Shown: positions 55,640 through 64,000, counted from the stretch's first letter. The stretch is DNA of 64,000 bases from Streptomyces sp. NBC_01428 (GCF_036231965.1 NZ_CP109499.1:7874001-7938000); one strand, 5' to 3'. Notes: a model not told the origin generated them from the letters alone. Numbers and translations are program-made.

Positions 55640-56077
55640 ATGGCGGCGACGAATGCCGAGCAAGGGCTCGTGGACCAGTGGCGCGACATCCTCGCGGTGC
55701 ATGCCCGCACGCTGTGCGAGCTCGACCGCGAACTGCACCGGCACGGTCTGGGTGCCAGTGACTTCGAGGTCCTCGACGTCCTGGCCGGGTGCGCCGCGTC
55801 GGACGGCGGTTCCTCCTACCGCGTCCAGGAGATCTCCGAGCGGGTCCACCTGAGCCAGAGCGCGCTGTCGCGCCTGATCGGACGTCTGGAGAAGGACGGC
55901 CTCGTGACGCGGGGGATGTGCGCGGAGGACAGGCGGGGCGTGCGCGTCTGCCTCACCGCCCGAGGGCGCCAACTCCACGGTGACGTGCTTCCGTTGCAGC
56001 GTGCCGTCCTCACGCGCATGCTGGCCGCCGGCCCTGCGGCCCCTGCGGCTGCCGCGCGGACCCGTCTCTGCCCCTGA
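55640..56077 (+). CDS. MarR-family regulator of the MFS transporter
   Basis: 145 residues. HTH: SSYRVQEISERVHLSQSALS, RLIGRLEKDGLVTR, wing CAEDRRGVRVCLTARGRQL. TACGGT (55628-55633) as -10 and no ribosome site suggest a leaderless start at ATG 55640. The C-terminus is Ala/Pro-rich (GPAAPAAAARTRLCP) and stops earlier than most relatives; an in-frame Glu-Pro hexanucleotide repeat lies just beyond the stop, so recent truncation is possible. Confidence 0.85.
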   Translation: MAATNAEQGLVDQWRDILAVHARTLCELDRELHRHGLGASDFEVLDVLAGCAASDGGSSYRVQEISERVHLSQSALSRLIGRLEKDGLVTRGMCAEDRRGVRVCLTARGRQLHGDVLPLQRAVLTRMLAAGPAAPAAAARTRLCP

Positions 56078-56100
56078 AGTCGGCTCGGTACCGATCGCCC

Positions 56101-56154
56101 GGAGCCGGAGCCGGAGCCGGAATTGGCGCCGGAATTGGGATCGGAACCGGAGCG
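56101..56154. repeat. Degenerate GGAGCC hexanucleotide repeat
   Basis: Nine consecutive hexamers beginning with GG: three GGAGCC, then GGAATT, GGCGCC, GGAATT, GGGATC, GGAACC, GGAGCG. Located between the convergent MarR and MDMPI genes. Read on the plus strand in the MarR frame it would encode Glu-Pro repeats, but a TGA precedes it. Confidence 0.75.
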
Positions 56155-56209
56155 CGGAACCGGGGCATCGCCGGACGCCCGGTCCCTGAGCGGCCTCGTA
56201 CCGGCGTCG

Positions 56210-56962
56210 TCAGTTCCAGGTGATCCCGGACGTCTCCCGCCAGAGCGCGGCGACTGAGGTATCGCCGGTCACGTGCGGGAACGGCGCGCGGTTCCACAGG
56301 GCGAGATAGAGGAGGTCGGCCGGTCCCGCCACCTCGCAGTCGGCGGGCGGTGCGTCCGCCGCGGACTCGGCACGGTCGTTCACCGGTGCCTGATCCGACA
56401 GCCGTACGGTCCACACGGCTCCCGGCATGTCGGTGGCCGTCACGCGCAGCACCCGTGGCTCCTCGCTGCGCACCCTGCTCGTCGGGCGCCCGTGAAAGCC
56501 GCGCAGCAGCTCGTCGATGCCGTCGACCGCGAACTCCGCCGCGACCGGCTCCCGTTCACCGCTCCGGGCCGACTCGGCGTCGATCCGGTGCACGGTGGTC
56601 TCGTGCGCCTGACGGCGGGCCCAGAAGGCGGGACCGGAGGGTGCCGGCAGAAAGCTCCAGCACCTGAGGTCCGGTGAGGCCCCGGCCAGTGTCTCCACGA
56701 GGCGGCCGTGTCCCTCGCGGAACCAGGCCAGGAGATCGTCGCCGTCCAGTTCCGGCAGGCCGCCGTCGGGCCGGTACGAGGTGTGGCCCTCGGCGACGAA
56801 CGCGGTGGCCCAGCGGTGGACCATGCCGGTGTGCCGCACCAGATCCCTGATCCGCCACCCGGGGCAGGTCACCACCTCCGCGTCGACGCCCGCCGCCTCG
56901 GCGGCGGCGCGCAGCAACCGGCCCTCCCGGTCCAGGGTTTCCACGTGCTCGGCAGTCTTCAT
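56210..56962 (-). CDS. Maleylpyruvate isomerase-type mycothiol-dependent enzyme (MDMPI family)
   Basis: 250 residues. DinB-like helical bundle with zinc ligands His in LVRHTGMVHRWATAFV and in RRQAHETTVHRIDAES, GDDLLAWFREGHGRLVETL, and a C-terminal domain with VRVTATDMPG-like strand and GPADLLYLALWNRAP. Mycothiol-dependent isomerases or transferases of actinobacteria share this layout. Substrate unknown. ATG 56962; no clear ribosome site. Signals thiol metabolism typical of this phylum. Confidence 0.87.
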   Translation of the reverse strand: MKTAEHVETLDREGRLLRAAAEAAGVDAEVVTCPGWRIRDLVRHTGMVHRWATAFVAEGHTSYRPDGGLPELDGDDLLAWFREGHGRLVETLAGASPDLRCWSFLPAPSGPAFWARRQAHETTVHRIDAESARSGEREPVAAEFAVDGIDELLRGFHGRPTSRVRSEEPRVLRVTATDMPGAVWTVRLSDQAPVNDRAESAADAPPADCEVAGPADLLYLALWNRAPFPHVTGDTSVAALWRETSGITWN

Positions 56963-57054
56963 GCGGCGAGTCTGCACGATCGACCGCGGCCGGGGGAGGC
57001 GGTGGAGGACATGCGGCGGGGTGCCGCGTCGGGAAGGCCCGGCTGCGGGGGTGT

Positions 57055-58221
57055 TCACCCCGTGGCGGCCCGGCGCGTGGCGAATCCGATCAGCGCGGCC
57101 ACCGCGGCGAGCACGGCGACACTGGTCAGCGCCGTCGGCAGGGAGTACCAGTCGGCCATGAATCCGATCGCGGGCGGTCCGAGCAGCATGCCCCCGTAGC
57201 CGAGGGTGGAGGCGACGGCGATACCGCTCGCCCCGGCGAGGGCGCCGGCCCGTTCGATCGCGACGGGGAAGATGTTGGCGAGGCCCAGGCCGGTGACGGC
57301 GAAGCCGAGCAGCGCCACCCCTACGGAGGGGGCGAGCGCGCCGAGCAGCATGCCGAGCGCGGCCGTCGTGCCGCCCGCCACGAGCGTGCGGGTGCGGCCG
57401 AGCCGTTCGAGCAGCGTCGTCCCGCTCAGCCGGCCGATCGTCATGGCGAGGGCGAAGCAGGAGTAGCCGGCGGCCGCGATCCCCGGGTGGGCCTCCAGGT
57501 CCTGCTCCAGGTGGAGCGCGCCCCAGTCCGCGAGCGCGCCCTCGCCGTACGCCGTGCACAGGGCGATGAGGCCGAACACGACGACGAGGCCCCGGGTGCG
57601 GCCTTCCAGGCGCCGGGGGGCCGCCCTGTCGTCGCTCCGGGGCCGGTCCGGAGGGACGGGCATGTCGTGGCGCAGCAGGGCGGGCCCGGCGAGGGCGATC
57701 ACGAGCAGGCCGATGAGGGCGAGGGCCAGCAGGTGGCGCGTCGGGGACAGATGGGCGGCGACCAGCCCGCCGAGTCCCGCCCCGATCATGCCGCCCAGGC
57801 TGAACGCGGCGTGGAAGCTGGGCATCACCGGGCGCCGCAGCGCCGCCACGAGATCGACGGCCGCGCTGTTCATGGCGACGTTGATCCCGCCGTAGGCCAT
57901 GCCGAACACGAGGAGCACGGCGGCCAGTGCGGCCGCCGAGTGGGTCAGCGGCGGCAGGACGACGCTGAGGCAGAGCAGGACGGCGCAGGCGAGGGTGACG
58001 GGGCGGCTGCCGTAACGCCGGCAGAGCTGCCCGGTGAAGACCATCGTCACGACGGCCCCGGCGGAGACACCGAGCAGGGCGAGGCCGAGCGCACTGGCCG
58101 AGGCGCCGGTCTGCTCCTTCACGGCGGGAATCCGTACGACCCATCCGGCGAAGACGAATCCGTCGAGGGCGAAGAACGTGGTGATCGCGACGCGGAGGCC
58201 GGTGAGGGTGGGATCCGGCAC
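57055..58221 (-). CDS. MFS transporter
   Basis: 388 residues, 12 predicted helices from LRVAITTFFALDGFVFAGWV to LTSVAVLAAVAALIGFATRR. Contains GLALLGVSAGAVVTMVFTGQ and CRRYGSRPVTLACAVLL (motif A-like), and GFAVTGLGLANIFPVAIERA. Resembles the MFS group often annotated as inner-membrane transport protein YbjJ/FucP-like. I prefer GTG 58221 (VPDPTLTGL) since codons upstream (CTAATAAACAAA) have low GC3; the open frame reaches 58257. Substrate unknown. Confidence 0.82.
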   Translation of the reverse strand: MPDPTLTGLRVAITTFFALDGFVFAGWVVRIPAVKEQTGASASALGLALLGVSAGAVVTMVFTGQLCRRYGSRPVTLACAVLLCLSVVLPPLTHSAAALAAVLLVFGMAYGGINVAMNSAAVDLVAALRRPVMPSFHAAFSLGGMIGAGLGGLVAAHLSPTRHLLALALIGLLVIALAGPALLRHDMPVPPDRPRSDDRAAPRRLEGRTRGLVVVFGLIALCTAYGEGALADWGALHLEQDLEAHPGIAAAGYSCFALAMTIGRLSGTTLLERLGRTRTLVAGGTTAALGMLLGALAPSVGVALLGFAVTGLGLANIFPVAIERAGALAGASGIAVASTLGYGGMLLGPPAIGFMADWYSLPTALTSVAVLAAVAALIGFATRRAATG

Positions 58222-58408
58222 GACACTGTGCGGACGGGTTTTGTTTATTAGCGGCACAAACTCACGTTAGGCCGGTGCTCCGCCGAGAGCAAGGGAAGAA
58301 GAGGGGCGGCGACGGAGACGGCACTCCGTGCCGCGGTCCGCGGACGCCGTTCCGCGGATCAGGGGGCCTTGGACGGAGCACGGGCTCCCGCTCCCCGCGC
58401 CCGGAAGT

Positions 58409-58449
58409 CCGCGGTTCGCCGTCCCACCTGTCCGGACGGCGAACCGCGG
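58409..58449 (-). terminator. Terminator after GAPDH gene
   Basis: Perfect 16-bp stem (58409-58424 with 58434-58449), 9-base loop, 15 bases past the minus-strand GAPDH stop. Confidence 0.85.
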
Positions 58450-58463
58450 TCCCGCCGGCGGGG

Positions 58464-59909
58464 TCAGGCCGCCGGAGCCGGGTACGTCGGGTACTCCACC
58501 CCGGACACGTGCTGCACCACGCGGATGACCTGGCAGGAGTAGCCGAACTCGTTGTCGTACCAGAGGTAGAGGATCGCGTTGTCGCCGTCCACCTTGGTGG
58601 CGCCCGCGTCGACGATCGAGGCGTGACGCGAGCCGATGAAGTCGCTCGACACCGCGTCGGGCGCGTTGGTGAAGTCGATCTGGCGCTTGAGCGGCGAGGT
58701 CAGCGAGACGTCACGGAGGTGGTCGAGGACCTCCTCGCGGGTCGTCTCGCGGCCCAGGCGCAGGCTCAGGATCGCGATCGACACGTCCGGAACCGGCACG
58801 CGGATCGAGCTGCCGGTGATCGGGGCGTCGAGGTCGGGCAGTGCCTTGGCGACCGCCGAGGCGGCGCCGGTCTCCGTGATGACCATGTTGAGCGGCGCGG
58901 AGCGGCCCCGTCGGTCCGAGCTGTGGTAATTGTCCAGCAGGTTCTGGTCGTTGGTGAACGAGTGGACCGTCTCCACGTGGCCGCGCAGGACGCCGTACTC
59001 GTCCGCCATCGCCTTCAGCGGCGGCACGATCGCGTTGGTCGTGCAGGAGGCGCAGGACAGGATCTGCTCGTCCGGCTTGATCATGTCGTGGTTGACGCCG
59101 TGCACGATGTTCGGGACGTCGCCCTTGCCGGGCGCGGTCAGCACGACCTTGTCGATGCCGGGACGCAGGTGGTTCGAGAGGCCCTCGCGGTCGCGCCACT
59201 TGCCGGTGTTGTCGATCAGGATGGCGTCGCGGATGCCGTACGCCGTGTAGTCCACCTGGGACGGGTCGTCGGCGTAGATGACCTTGATCTCGTTGCCGTT
59301 GGCGATGATCGTGCTGTTCGCCTCGTCGACGGTGATCGTGCCCTGGAACTGGCCGTGGATGGAGTCGCGGCGCAGCAGCGAGGCGCGCTTGACGATGTCC
59401 TGGGCGCCGCCGCGGCGCACGACGACGGCACGCAGCCGCAGCCCGTTGCCGGAGCCGGTCTTCTCGATGAGCAGGCGGGCGAGGAGCCGGCCGATCCGGC
59501 CGAAGCCGTAGAGGACGACGTCGCGGCCCTCGCGGCGCTCGATCTTGTTGTCGCCCGTGGCGCCGGAGACCGCCTCGGCGGTGAACTCCTCGACGGACAG
59601 GCCGCGCTCGTCCGCCCGGTAGGTCGCCGCGAGCATCCCGAGGTCGATCTGCGAGGGGCCGAGGTCGAGCGTGCTGAGCGTCCGCAGGAACGGCAGCGTG
59701 TCGGTGACCGAGAGCTCCTCCCCGGCGATCTGCCGGGCGAAGCGGTGGGTCTTGAGGATGCTGACCACTGACTTGTTCACCAGGGAGCGGCTGTGCAGGA
59801 GGATCGTGACGTCCTGCTCCCGGTGCAGCCGGCCGATGATCGGGATCATCGACTCCGCTATCTCTTCGCGAGTCTTCCAGTTGGTGAACGCGTCGTCGTT
59901 GACAGTCAC
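58464..59909 (-). CDS. Glyceraldehyde-3-phosphate dehydrogenase, long form
   Basis: 481 residues, about 140 longer than classical GAPDH because of an N-terminal helical extension (residues 1-128). The Rossmann loop YGFGRIGRLLARLL is at 134-147, catalytic SCASCTTN at 285-292 with Cys289, and His316 in ETVHSFTNDQN. C-terminal WYDNEFGYSCQV is standard. Converts glyceraldehyde 3-phosphate to 1,3-bisphosphoglycerate or the reverse. Long GAPDHs of actinobacteria usually coexist with a canonical gene. GTG start without strong ribosome site. TAGCAT (minus strand, 59941-59946) is a -10 candidate. Confidence 0.94.
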   Translation of the reverse strand: MTVNDDAFTNWKTREEIAESMIPIIGRLHREQDVTILLHSRSLVNKSVVSILKTHRFARQIAGEELSVTDTLPFLRTLSTLDLGPSQIDLGMLAATYRADERGLSVEEFTAEAVSGATGDNKIERREGRDVVLYGFGRIGRLLARLLIEKTGSGNGLRLRAVVVRRGGAQDIVKRASLLRRDSIHGQFQGTITVDEANSTIIANGNEIKVIYADDPSQVDYTAYGIRDAILIDNTGKWRDREGLSNHLRPGIDKVVLTAPGKGDVPNIVHGVNHDMIKPDEQILSCASCTTNAIVPPLKAMADEYGVLRGHVETVHSFTNDQNLLDNYHSSDRRGRSAPLNMVITETGAASAVAKALPDLDAPITGSSIRVPVPDVSIAILSLRLGRETTREEVLDHLRDVSLTSPLKRQIDFTNAPDAVSSDFIGSRHASIVDAGATKVDGDNAILYLWYDNEFGYSCQVIRVVQHVSGVEYPTYPAPAA

Positions 59910-60381
59910 AGAATCATCTTTCGAGCTAGGTGGCGCTCATATGCTAACCCGCCCCCTCGGGGTGATCGTTCACGCGGTGTCCACCCGGGCGGAACCCGGG
60001 ACTCCGGCCGGCGTTCGTGAACCCGCCGGCCGGCGCTCCGGCGGCCCGCCGGTGTACCCGTGACGTCGGGTCGCCGGGTGCGGAAGGTCCTCGCCTTCCG
60101 TCCTGGACCCTTTCGTTGTGGTAGGCACCCTTGACAGCGTGCGTACTGTTTCGCGACGTTTGAGCCCTGCCGATCGCATTCGGATCTCGGCGCTCGACCG
60201 GGGGGCGAGGCGCAGTGCGGCGCGGATCGGCGGACATCGGAAAAGTGGCAGGACGCGGACAGCGCGTCATGGGGGGAGCTGTCGCCCATGCGATCCATCA
60301 ACGAAGATCCACACGCCCCGACGGCCTGTGTTGTGACCGGCACGTCTCTCGCAGCACCCACGGAAGGGCGGTTGATCTGAG
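59910..60381. other. 472-bp divergent intergenic region with a TTGACA box
   Basis: Lies between divergent GAPDH and acetyltransferase genes. Contains a perfect -35 hexamer TTGACA at 60131-60136 (plus), with GACGTT (60155-60160) only a weak -10. GC-rich palindromic CCGGCCGGCG repeats near 60028-60036. No credible ORF or RNA gene recognised. Confidence 0.5.
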
Positions 60382-61494
60382 GTGGAGATCACGAACCACA
60401 GACTCGACGGCCTGAGCGTCCCGCTGCGCGAGGCCTGGCACCGGGCGATGGACGAGTCGCCCGAGTACGCGAATCCTTTCCTGGCACCGGAGTTCGCGAC
60501 CGGGGTCGGCAGGTTCCGGAAGGGCGCCCAGGTCGCCGTCCTGCACGAGGGAGGGGAGCCCGTCGGCTTCCTGCCCTACGAGCGCAACGTCCTCGGCGCC
60601 GGCAGAGCCGTCGGCCTCGGACTCTCCGACTGCCAGGCCCTGGTGCACCGACCGGGGATCACGTGGGACGTCCAGGAGGTGCTGCGCGCCTGCGGGTTGT
60701 CCGTCTTCGAGTTCGATCATCTCGTCGAGGAGCAGAAGCCGTTCGGCCGGTTCGTCACGGGAACGTTCGCCTCCCCGGTCGTCGATCTGAAGCCGGGGGA
60801 CAGCGGCTATCCGGAGTGGCTGCGCAGCGCGTACCCGGGCCAGGCCAAGACGACCTTGAAGAAGGAACGGCGGCTCGCCCGCGACGTGGGCGAGGTGCGG
60901 TTCGTCTTCGACGAGCGCGACCCCCGGATGCTGCGCACGCTCATGCGCTGGAAGTCCGCCCAGTACCGCAGGACCGGACGGATGGACCGGTTCGCACGCC
61001 CCTGGATCGTGGACCTGGTGGACCATCTCTTCGACGTCCGCGAGGAGCACTTCACCGGTGTGCTGTCCGTCCTCTACGCCGGGGACCGGCCGGTCGCCGC
61101 CCACTTCGGACCGAGGTCCCGCAGTGTCCTCGCGGCCTGGTTCACGGCGTACGACCCCGAGTTCCACCGCTATTCGCCCGGCCTGATGATGCACCTGCGG
61201 ACCGCCGAGGCGGCCGGCCGGAACGGCGTCAGCGTCCTGGACCTGGGGCGCGGGGACAAGGAGTACAAGGACTGGCTGAAGACCCGCGAGCTGCGCGTGG
61301 CCGAGGGCTTCGCCCACCGCCCCCACCCGGTGGCGGCGGCGCACCGGCTGTGGCGCCGGCCCGTGCGGGGCCTGCGGAACACGGTTCTCGCCCATCCCGA
61401 GCTGCGCGACCCGGCCGACCGGCTGCTCAAGACGGTGGGCAACCTGCGCGCCTCGGGGCGCGCCCGGCCCGGCGCCGGCCCCCCGGCGGACTGA
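60382..61494 (+). CDS. CelD/BcsL-like GNAT acetyltransferase
   Basis: 370 residues with two GNAT-like lobes. FLAPEFATGVGRFRKGAQVA, VGFLPYERNVLGAGRAVGLG, SSYxQ-type block YPGQAKTTLKKERRLARDVG, and AAHFGPRSRSVLAAWFTAYD then LDLGRGDKEYKDWLKTRELR match the CelD/BcsL-like family (BioF2-type GNAT), often near polysaccharide or glycosyltransferase genes. None of these is adjacent here. GTG start weakly supported by sequence (GAG only). Confidence 0.8.
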   Translation: MEITNHRLDGLSVPLREAWHRAMDESPEYANPFLAPEFATGVGRFRKGAQVAVLHEGGEPVGFLPYERNVLGAGRAVGLGLSDCQALVHRPGITWDVQEVLRACGLSVFEFDHLVEEQKPFGRFVTGTFASPVVDLKPGDSGYPEWLRSAYPGQAKTTLKKERRLARDVGEVRFVFDERDPRMLRTLMRWKSAQYRRTGRMDRFARPWIVDLVDHLFDVREEHFTGVLSVLYAGDRPVAAHFGPRSRSVLAAWFTAYDPEFHRYSPGLMMHLRTAEAAGRNGVSVLDLGRGDKEYKDWLKTRELRVAEGFAHRPHPVAAAHRLWRRPVRGLRNTVLAHPELRDPADRLLKTVGNLRASGRARPGAGPPAD

Positions 61495-61664
61495 CCAGGC
61501 GGCCCGGGAACAGGACCATCGGAGCGGGGGCGCCGAGGCCTTCGTGCCGAGGCTGCCTCCGCACGCGGGCGCGGCGCGGACCGTCCGGGTGCGCGTCCCG
61601 CGTCTCCGGAGTGCCGGCGGAGGCCGGGGCGTCGGGTCGGGCGAGGCGGTGGCGGTCCCGTACG

Positions 61665-62444
61665 TCAGACCGTGACGACCTCGACGCCCGCCTCCTCGAA
61701 CTGGCGCACCGTCGCCGGAGCCACCGAGGCGTCGGTGACCAGCGTGCCCACCGCCTCGGCCGCGCAGATGCGGGCGAACGCGCGCCGGCCGAGCTTGCTG
61801 GAGTCGGCGGCGACGATCACGCGCTCCGCGCGTTCGCACAGCAGGCGGTTGATCGCGGCCTCGGCCTCGTCGTGCGCGGCGGCACCGTGGACGGCGTCGA
61901 AGGCGACCACGCCGAGCACCGCGACATCGAGGGTGATCTGCCCGAGCACACCGTCGGCGAGAGGCCCGATGAGTTCGTAGGACTGGGGTCTGGCCACACC
62001 GCCCGTGACCACGATCTTGAACTGGGGGCGCACCGCCAGTTCGTTCGCGATGTTCAGGGCGTTCGTGACGACGGTGAGCGCGGGGGAGCCCGACGCCAGA
62101 TCCGGACGTACCGCCAGGGCGCGGGCCACCTCGGTCGTGGTCGTGCCGCCGGTCAGCCCGACGGCCTCGCCCGGAGCGACGAGGCCGGCCACCGCCTTGG
62201 CGACACGCTCCTTCTCGGAGGCGTGCCGGGCCGTCTTGTAGCGCAGGGGCAGTTCGTACGAGACCCCGTGGACGACCGCGCCGCCCCGGGTGCGTACGAG
62301 CATCTGCTGTTCCGCGAGCTGGTCGAAGTCGCGCCGGATGGTCGCCGCCGACACCTCCAGCCGGGTCGCGGCCTCCTCGACGTCGAGGCGGCCCCGCTCC
62401 ACCAGCAGGTCCAGCAGCGTCTTCCAACGGGCGTCGCGCGACAT
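61665..62444 (-). CDS. DeoR/GlpR-family sugar-operon repressor
   Basis: 259 residues. N-terminal HTH: RWKTLLDLLVERGRLDVEEA, ATRLEVSAATIRRDFDQLAE with wing MLVRTRGGAVVH. C-terminal DeoR sensor domain with GLTGGTTTTEVARAL, VVTNALNIANELA and VTGGVARPQSYELIGPLA. Binds phosphosugars as inducers. ATG 62444 with GGGAGAGGCGG upstream. Divergent from the SIS-aldolase operon across inverted and direct TGCTTG motifs. Confidence 0.92.
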   Translation of the reverse strand: MSRDARWKTLLDLLVERGRLDVEEAATRLEVSAATIRRDFDQLAEQQMLVRTRGGAVVHGVSYELPLRYKTARHASEKERVAKAVAGLVAPGEAVGLTGGTTTTEVARALAVRPDLASGSPALTVVTNALNIANELAVRPQFKIVVTGGVARPQSYELIGPLADGVLGQITLDVAVLGVVAFDAVHGAAAHDEAEAAINRLLCERAERVIVAADSSKLGRRAFARICAAEAVGTLVTDASVAPATVRQFEEAGVEVVTV

Positions 62445-62500
62445 CCGCCTCTCCCTTGCTCGTTCCTCCGCGACCCTAGCGCACCCCACCTCACCTCGAA

Positions 62501-62546
62501 TGCTTGATTGTGCTCGAAAACTCGCTATATCTTGCAAGAACAAGCA
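62501..62546. promoter_or_regulatory. DeoR operator/promoter region
   Basis: TGCTTG (62501-62506) and CAAGCA (62541-62546) form an inverted pair, with CTTGCAAG (62531-62538) inside. TTGATT (62504-62509) and TATATC (62526-62531), 16 apart, could be the promoter of the SIS gene. Confidence 0.6.
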
Positions 62547-62565
62547 TCTGTGGGAGGGGTACCGC

Positions 62566-63447
62566 ATGACCCATGTCGAGGACGAGCTGAGCAGTCAGCC
62601 CGAGTGCTGGATCCGCGCCGCCGAAGAGGCCGCCGGACACGGGGCCGCGCTGCCCGCGGCGGGGGAGCGGGTCGCCATCGTGGGCTGCGGCACCTCCTTC
62701 TTCATGGCGCAGGCCGTGGCCGCGCTGCGCGAAGGGTCCGGGCAGGGCGAGACGGACGCCTTCGCCGCCTCGGAGTACCCGCAGGGCCGCTCGTACGACC
62801 GCGTGGTCGCCCTCACCCGTTCCGGGACGACCACCGAGGTGCTGGAGCTCCTCGGACGCCTGCGCGGACACACCCGGACGACGGCCGTCACCGCCGACCC
62901 GCACACCCCGGTGATGGAGGCGGCCGACGACATCGTCGTGCTCGACTTCGCCGACGAGCGGTCCGTCGTGCAGACACGGTTCGCCACGACCGCGCTCACC
63001 CTGCTCCGGGCCCACCTCGGTCTGCACACGGACGCCGTCGTGGCCGACGCGCGCACCGCGCTGGAGACGCCGTTGCCCGAAGGGCTCGTCGACTGCGCCC
63101 AGTTCACCTTCCTCGGCCGCGGCTGGACCGTGGGCCTCGCGAACGAGGCCGGGCTCAAGATGCGGGAGGCGTCCCTCGCCTGGACCGAGGCCTACCCGGC
63201 CATGGAGTACCGCCACGGCCCCATCAGCGTCACCACCCGCGGCACCGCCACCTGGATGTTCGGCGAGGCCCCCGACGGGCTGGCCGAACAGGTCCGCGAG
63301 ACCGGCGCGCTGTGGGTCGGCGGTGGACTCGACCCGCTCGCCGAACTCGTCCGCGCCCAGCGCCTCGCCGTGGCCGTCGCCGCCGCCAAGGGCCTCGACC
63401 CCGACCAGCCGCGCCACCTCACCCGCTCGGTGATCCTCAGCAACTGA
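62566..63447 (+). CDS. SIS-domain sugar isomerase/deaminase (AgaS/GlmS-type)
   Basis: 293 residues with two SIS modules: VAIVGCGTSFFMAQAVAAL and VVALTRSGTTTEVLELLGRL in the first, FTFLGRGWTVGLANEAGLK and AYPAMEYRHGPISVTTRGTA in the second. The latter EYRHGP is typical of AgaS and GlmS sugar-binding loops. Probably acts on a galactosamine or glucosamine 6-phosphate. ATG 62566 with GGGAGGGG upstream. The aldolase follows 34 bases downstream in one operon. Confidence 0.9.
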   Translation: MTHVEDELSSQPECWIRAAEEAAGHGAALPAAGERVAIVGCGTSFFMAQAVAALREGSGQGETDAFAASEYPQGRSYDRVVALTRSGTTTEVLELLGRLRGHTRTTAVTADPHTPVMEAADDIVVLDFADERSVVQTRFATTALTLLRAHLGLHTDAVVADARTALETPLPEGLVDCAQFTFLGRGWTVGLANEAGLKMREASLAWTEAYPAMEYRHGPISVTTRGTATWMFGEAPDGLAEQVRETGALWVGGGLDPLAELVRAQRLAVAVAAAKGLDPDQPRHLTRSVILSN

Positions 63448-63481
63448 CGCCCGCTCACCCATCCATAGAGAAGGAGGAGTT

Positions 63482-64000
63482 GTGCCCCTCGCAGCTACCG
63501 GTGAGCTGGTCGCCCGGGCCGCGGCGGCGCGGACCGCCGTCGCCGCGTTCAACGTCATCACCCTGGAACACGTCGAGGCCGTCATCGCGGGAGCCGAGTC
63601 GGCCGGCGCGCCCGTCGTCCTCCAGGTCAGCGAGAACGTCGTCACCTACCGCTACGGCCGGCTGCTCCCACTGGCCCGGGCGGCCAGCGCCGCCGCCGAA
63701 CGCGCCGCGGTTCCGGTCGCGTTGCACCTCGACCACGTGCAGAGCGACGACCTGTTGCGGCAGGCGGCCGGCGCGGGATTCAGCTCCGTGATGTACGACG
63801 CCTCCCGCCTGCCGTACGAGGAGAACCTCACCGCGACCCGCGCCGCCGCCGACTGGGCCCACGCCCAAGGGCTGTGGATCGAGGCCGAGTTGGGTGAGGT
63901 CGGCGGAAAGAACGGTGAACCGCCGCGCGACGCTCACGCGCCCGGCGCCCGTACGGAGCCCGGCGAGGCCCGCGCCTTCGTCGGCGACTCGGGGGTGGAC
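63482..64000 (+). CDS. Class II ketose-bisphosphate aldolase (KbaY/GatY-like), partial
   Basis: 173 codons visible before the window ends. FNVITLEHVEAVIAGAESAG at the N-terminus, VALHLDHVQSDDLL with zinc/catalytic His-Asp, GFSSVMYDASRLPYEENL, and WIEAELGEVGGKNGE carrying a zinc-binding Glu. Class II fructose- or tagatose-1,6-bisphosphate aldolases cleave C6 bisphosphates into two trioses. GTG start with AAGGAGG 5-6 bases upstream. With the SIS protein and DeoR repressor this suggests catabolism of a galactosamine- or tagatose-type sugar. Confidence 0.93.
   Translation, partial: MPLAATGELVARAAAARTAVAAFNVITLEHVEAVIAGAESAGAPVVLQVSENVVTYRYGRLLPLARAASAAAERAAVPVALHLDHVQSDDLLRQAAGAGFSSVMYDASRLPYEENLTATRAAADWAHAQGLWIEAELGEVGGKNGEPPRDAHAPGARTEPGEARAFVGDSGVD

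Overview
The window is 64 kb of very GC-rich actinobacterial chromosome. Third-codon positions are nearly all G or C, GTG starts are frequent, and genes often abut with GTGA or ATGA overlaps. The families present (mycothiol-dependent isomerase, F420-type nitroreductase, DUF6421, DUF2630, DUF6332, Rv1733c-like protein, NarL-type two-component pair) and a GGGGCTCCG-type dispersed intergenic repeat point to Streptomyces or a close relative. It reads as ordinary chromosomal backbone rather than a mobile island: I found no integrase, transposase, tRNA, rRNA, phage gene, CRISPR array or long biosynthetic cluster.

Layout. 0-7 kb: bacterial nitric oxide synthase, a lactonase-type beta-propeller, a CbiX-like protein lacking the usual catalytic histidines, and a coupled uracil-DNA glycosylase/N-acetylglucosamine-kinase-like pair, then an Asp-box propeller. 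7-16 kb: membrane proteins, a large HEAT-repeat protein, an MprF-like lysyltransferase-domain protein, an ArsR/old-yellow-enzyme divergent pair and an NCS2 purine permease. 16-25 kb: FprA-type ferredoxin reductase, a divergent DUF305 lipoprotein/LVIVD secreted pair, TetR, HAD-PAP2 pair, M56 peptidase and DUF5134. 25-30 kb: FUSC exporter-MarR operon, VOC, GNAT, GDPD. 30-40 kb: DUF6421-SDR-threonine aldolase operon, transglutaminase-B3/B4 operon with a leaderless-type promoter, PlsC, a DUF4395/thioredoxin divergent pair, flavin reductase and etfBA. 40-48 kb: DUF6986-type aldolase, LacI-ROK divergent pair next to a secreted GH27 alpha-galactosidase, a small secreted peptide and an ATPase-NUDIX fusion. 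48-56 kb: M20 peptidase, geranylgeranyl reductase, a nitroreductase and WHG-type TetR separated by an unusual array of eight 19-bp palindromic repeats, a two-component system, MFS and MarR. 56-64 kb: MDMPI, MFS, long GAPDH, a CelD/BcsL-like acetyltransferase, and a DeoR-SIS-aldolase sugar operon that runs off the right end.

Themes. Several small regulator-plus-target units carry visible operators: TetR at 21110, MarR at 25629 and 55578, LacI at 42163, DeoR at 62501, a two-component palindrome at 51726. Redox functions are frequent (NOS, OYE, FprA, thioredoxin/DUF4395, flavin reductase, ETF, F420-type nitroreductase). Carbohydrate use is represented by GlcNAc kinase, ROK kinase, alpha-galactosidase and the DeoR-SIS-aldolase operon. 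The most unusual sequence feature is the phased 19-bp palindrome array between 50713 and 50898, which looks like a multi-site operator for the divergent TetR and nitroreductase genes. All functional calls are by reading the protein and DNA sequence; no database search was possible.
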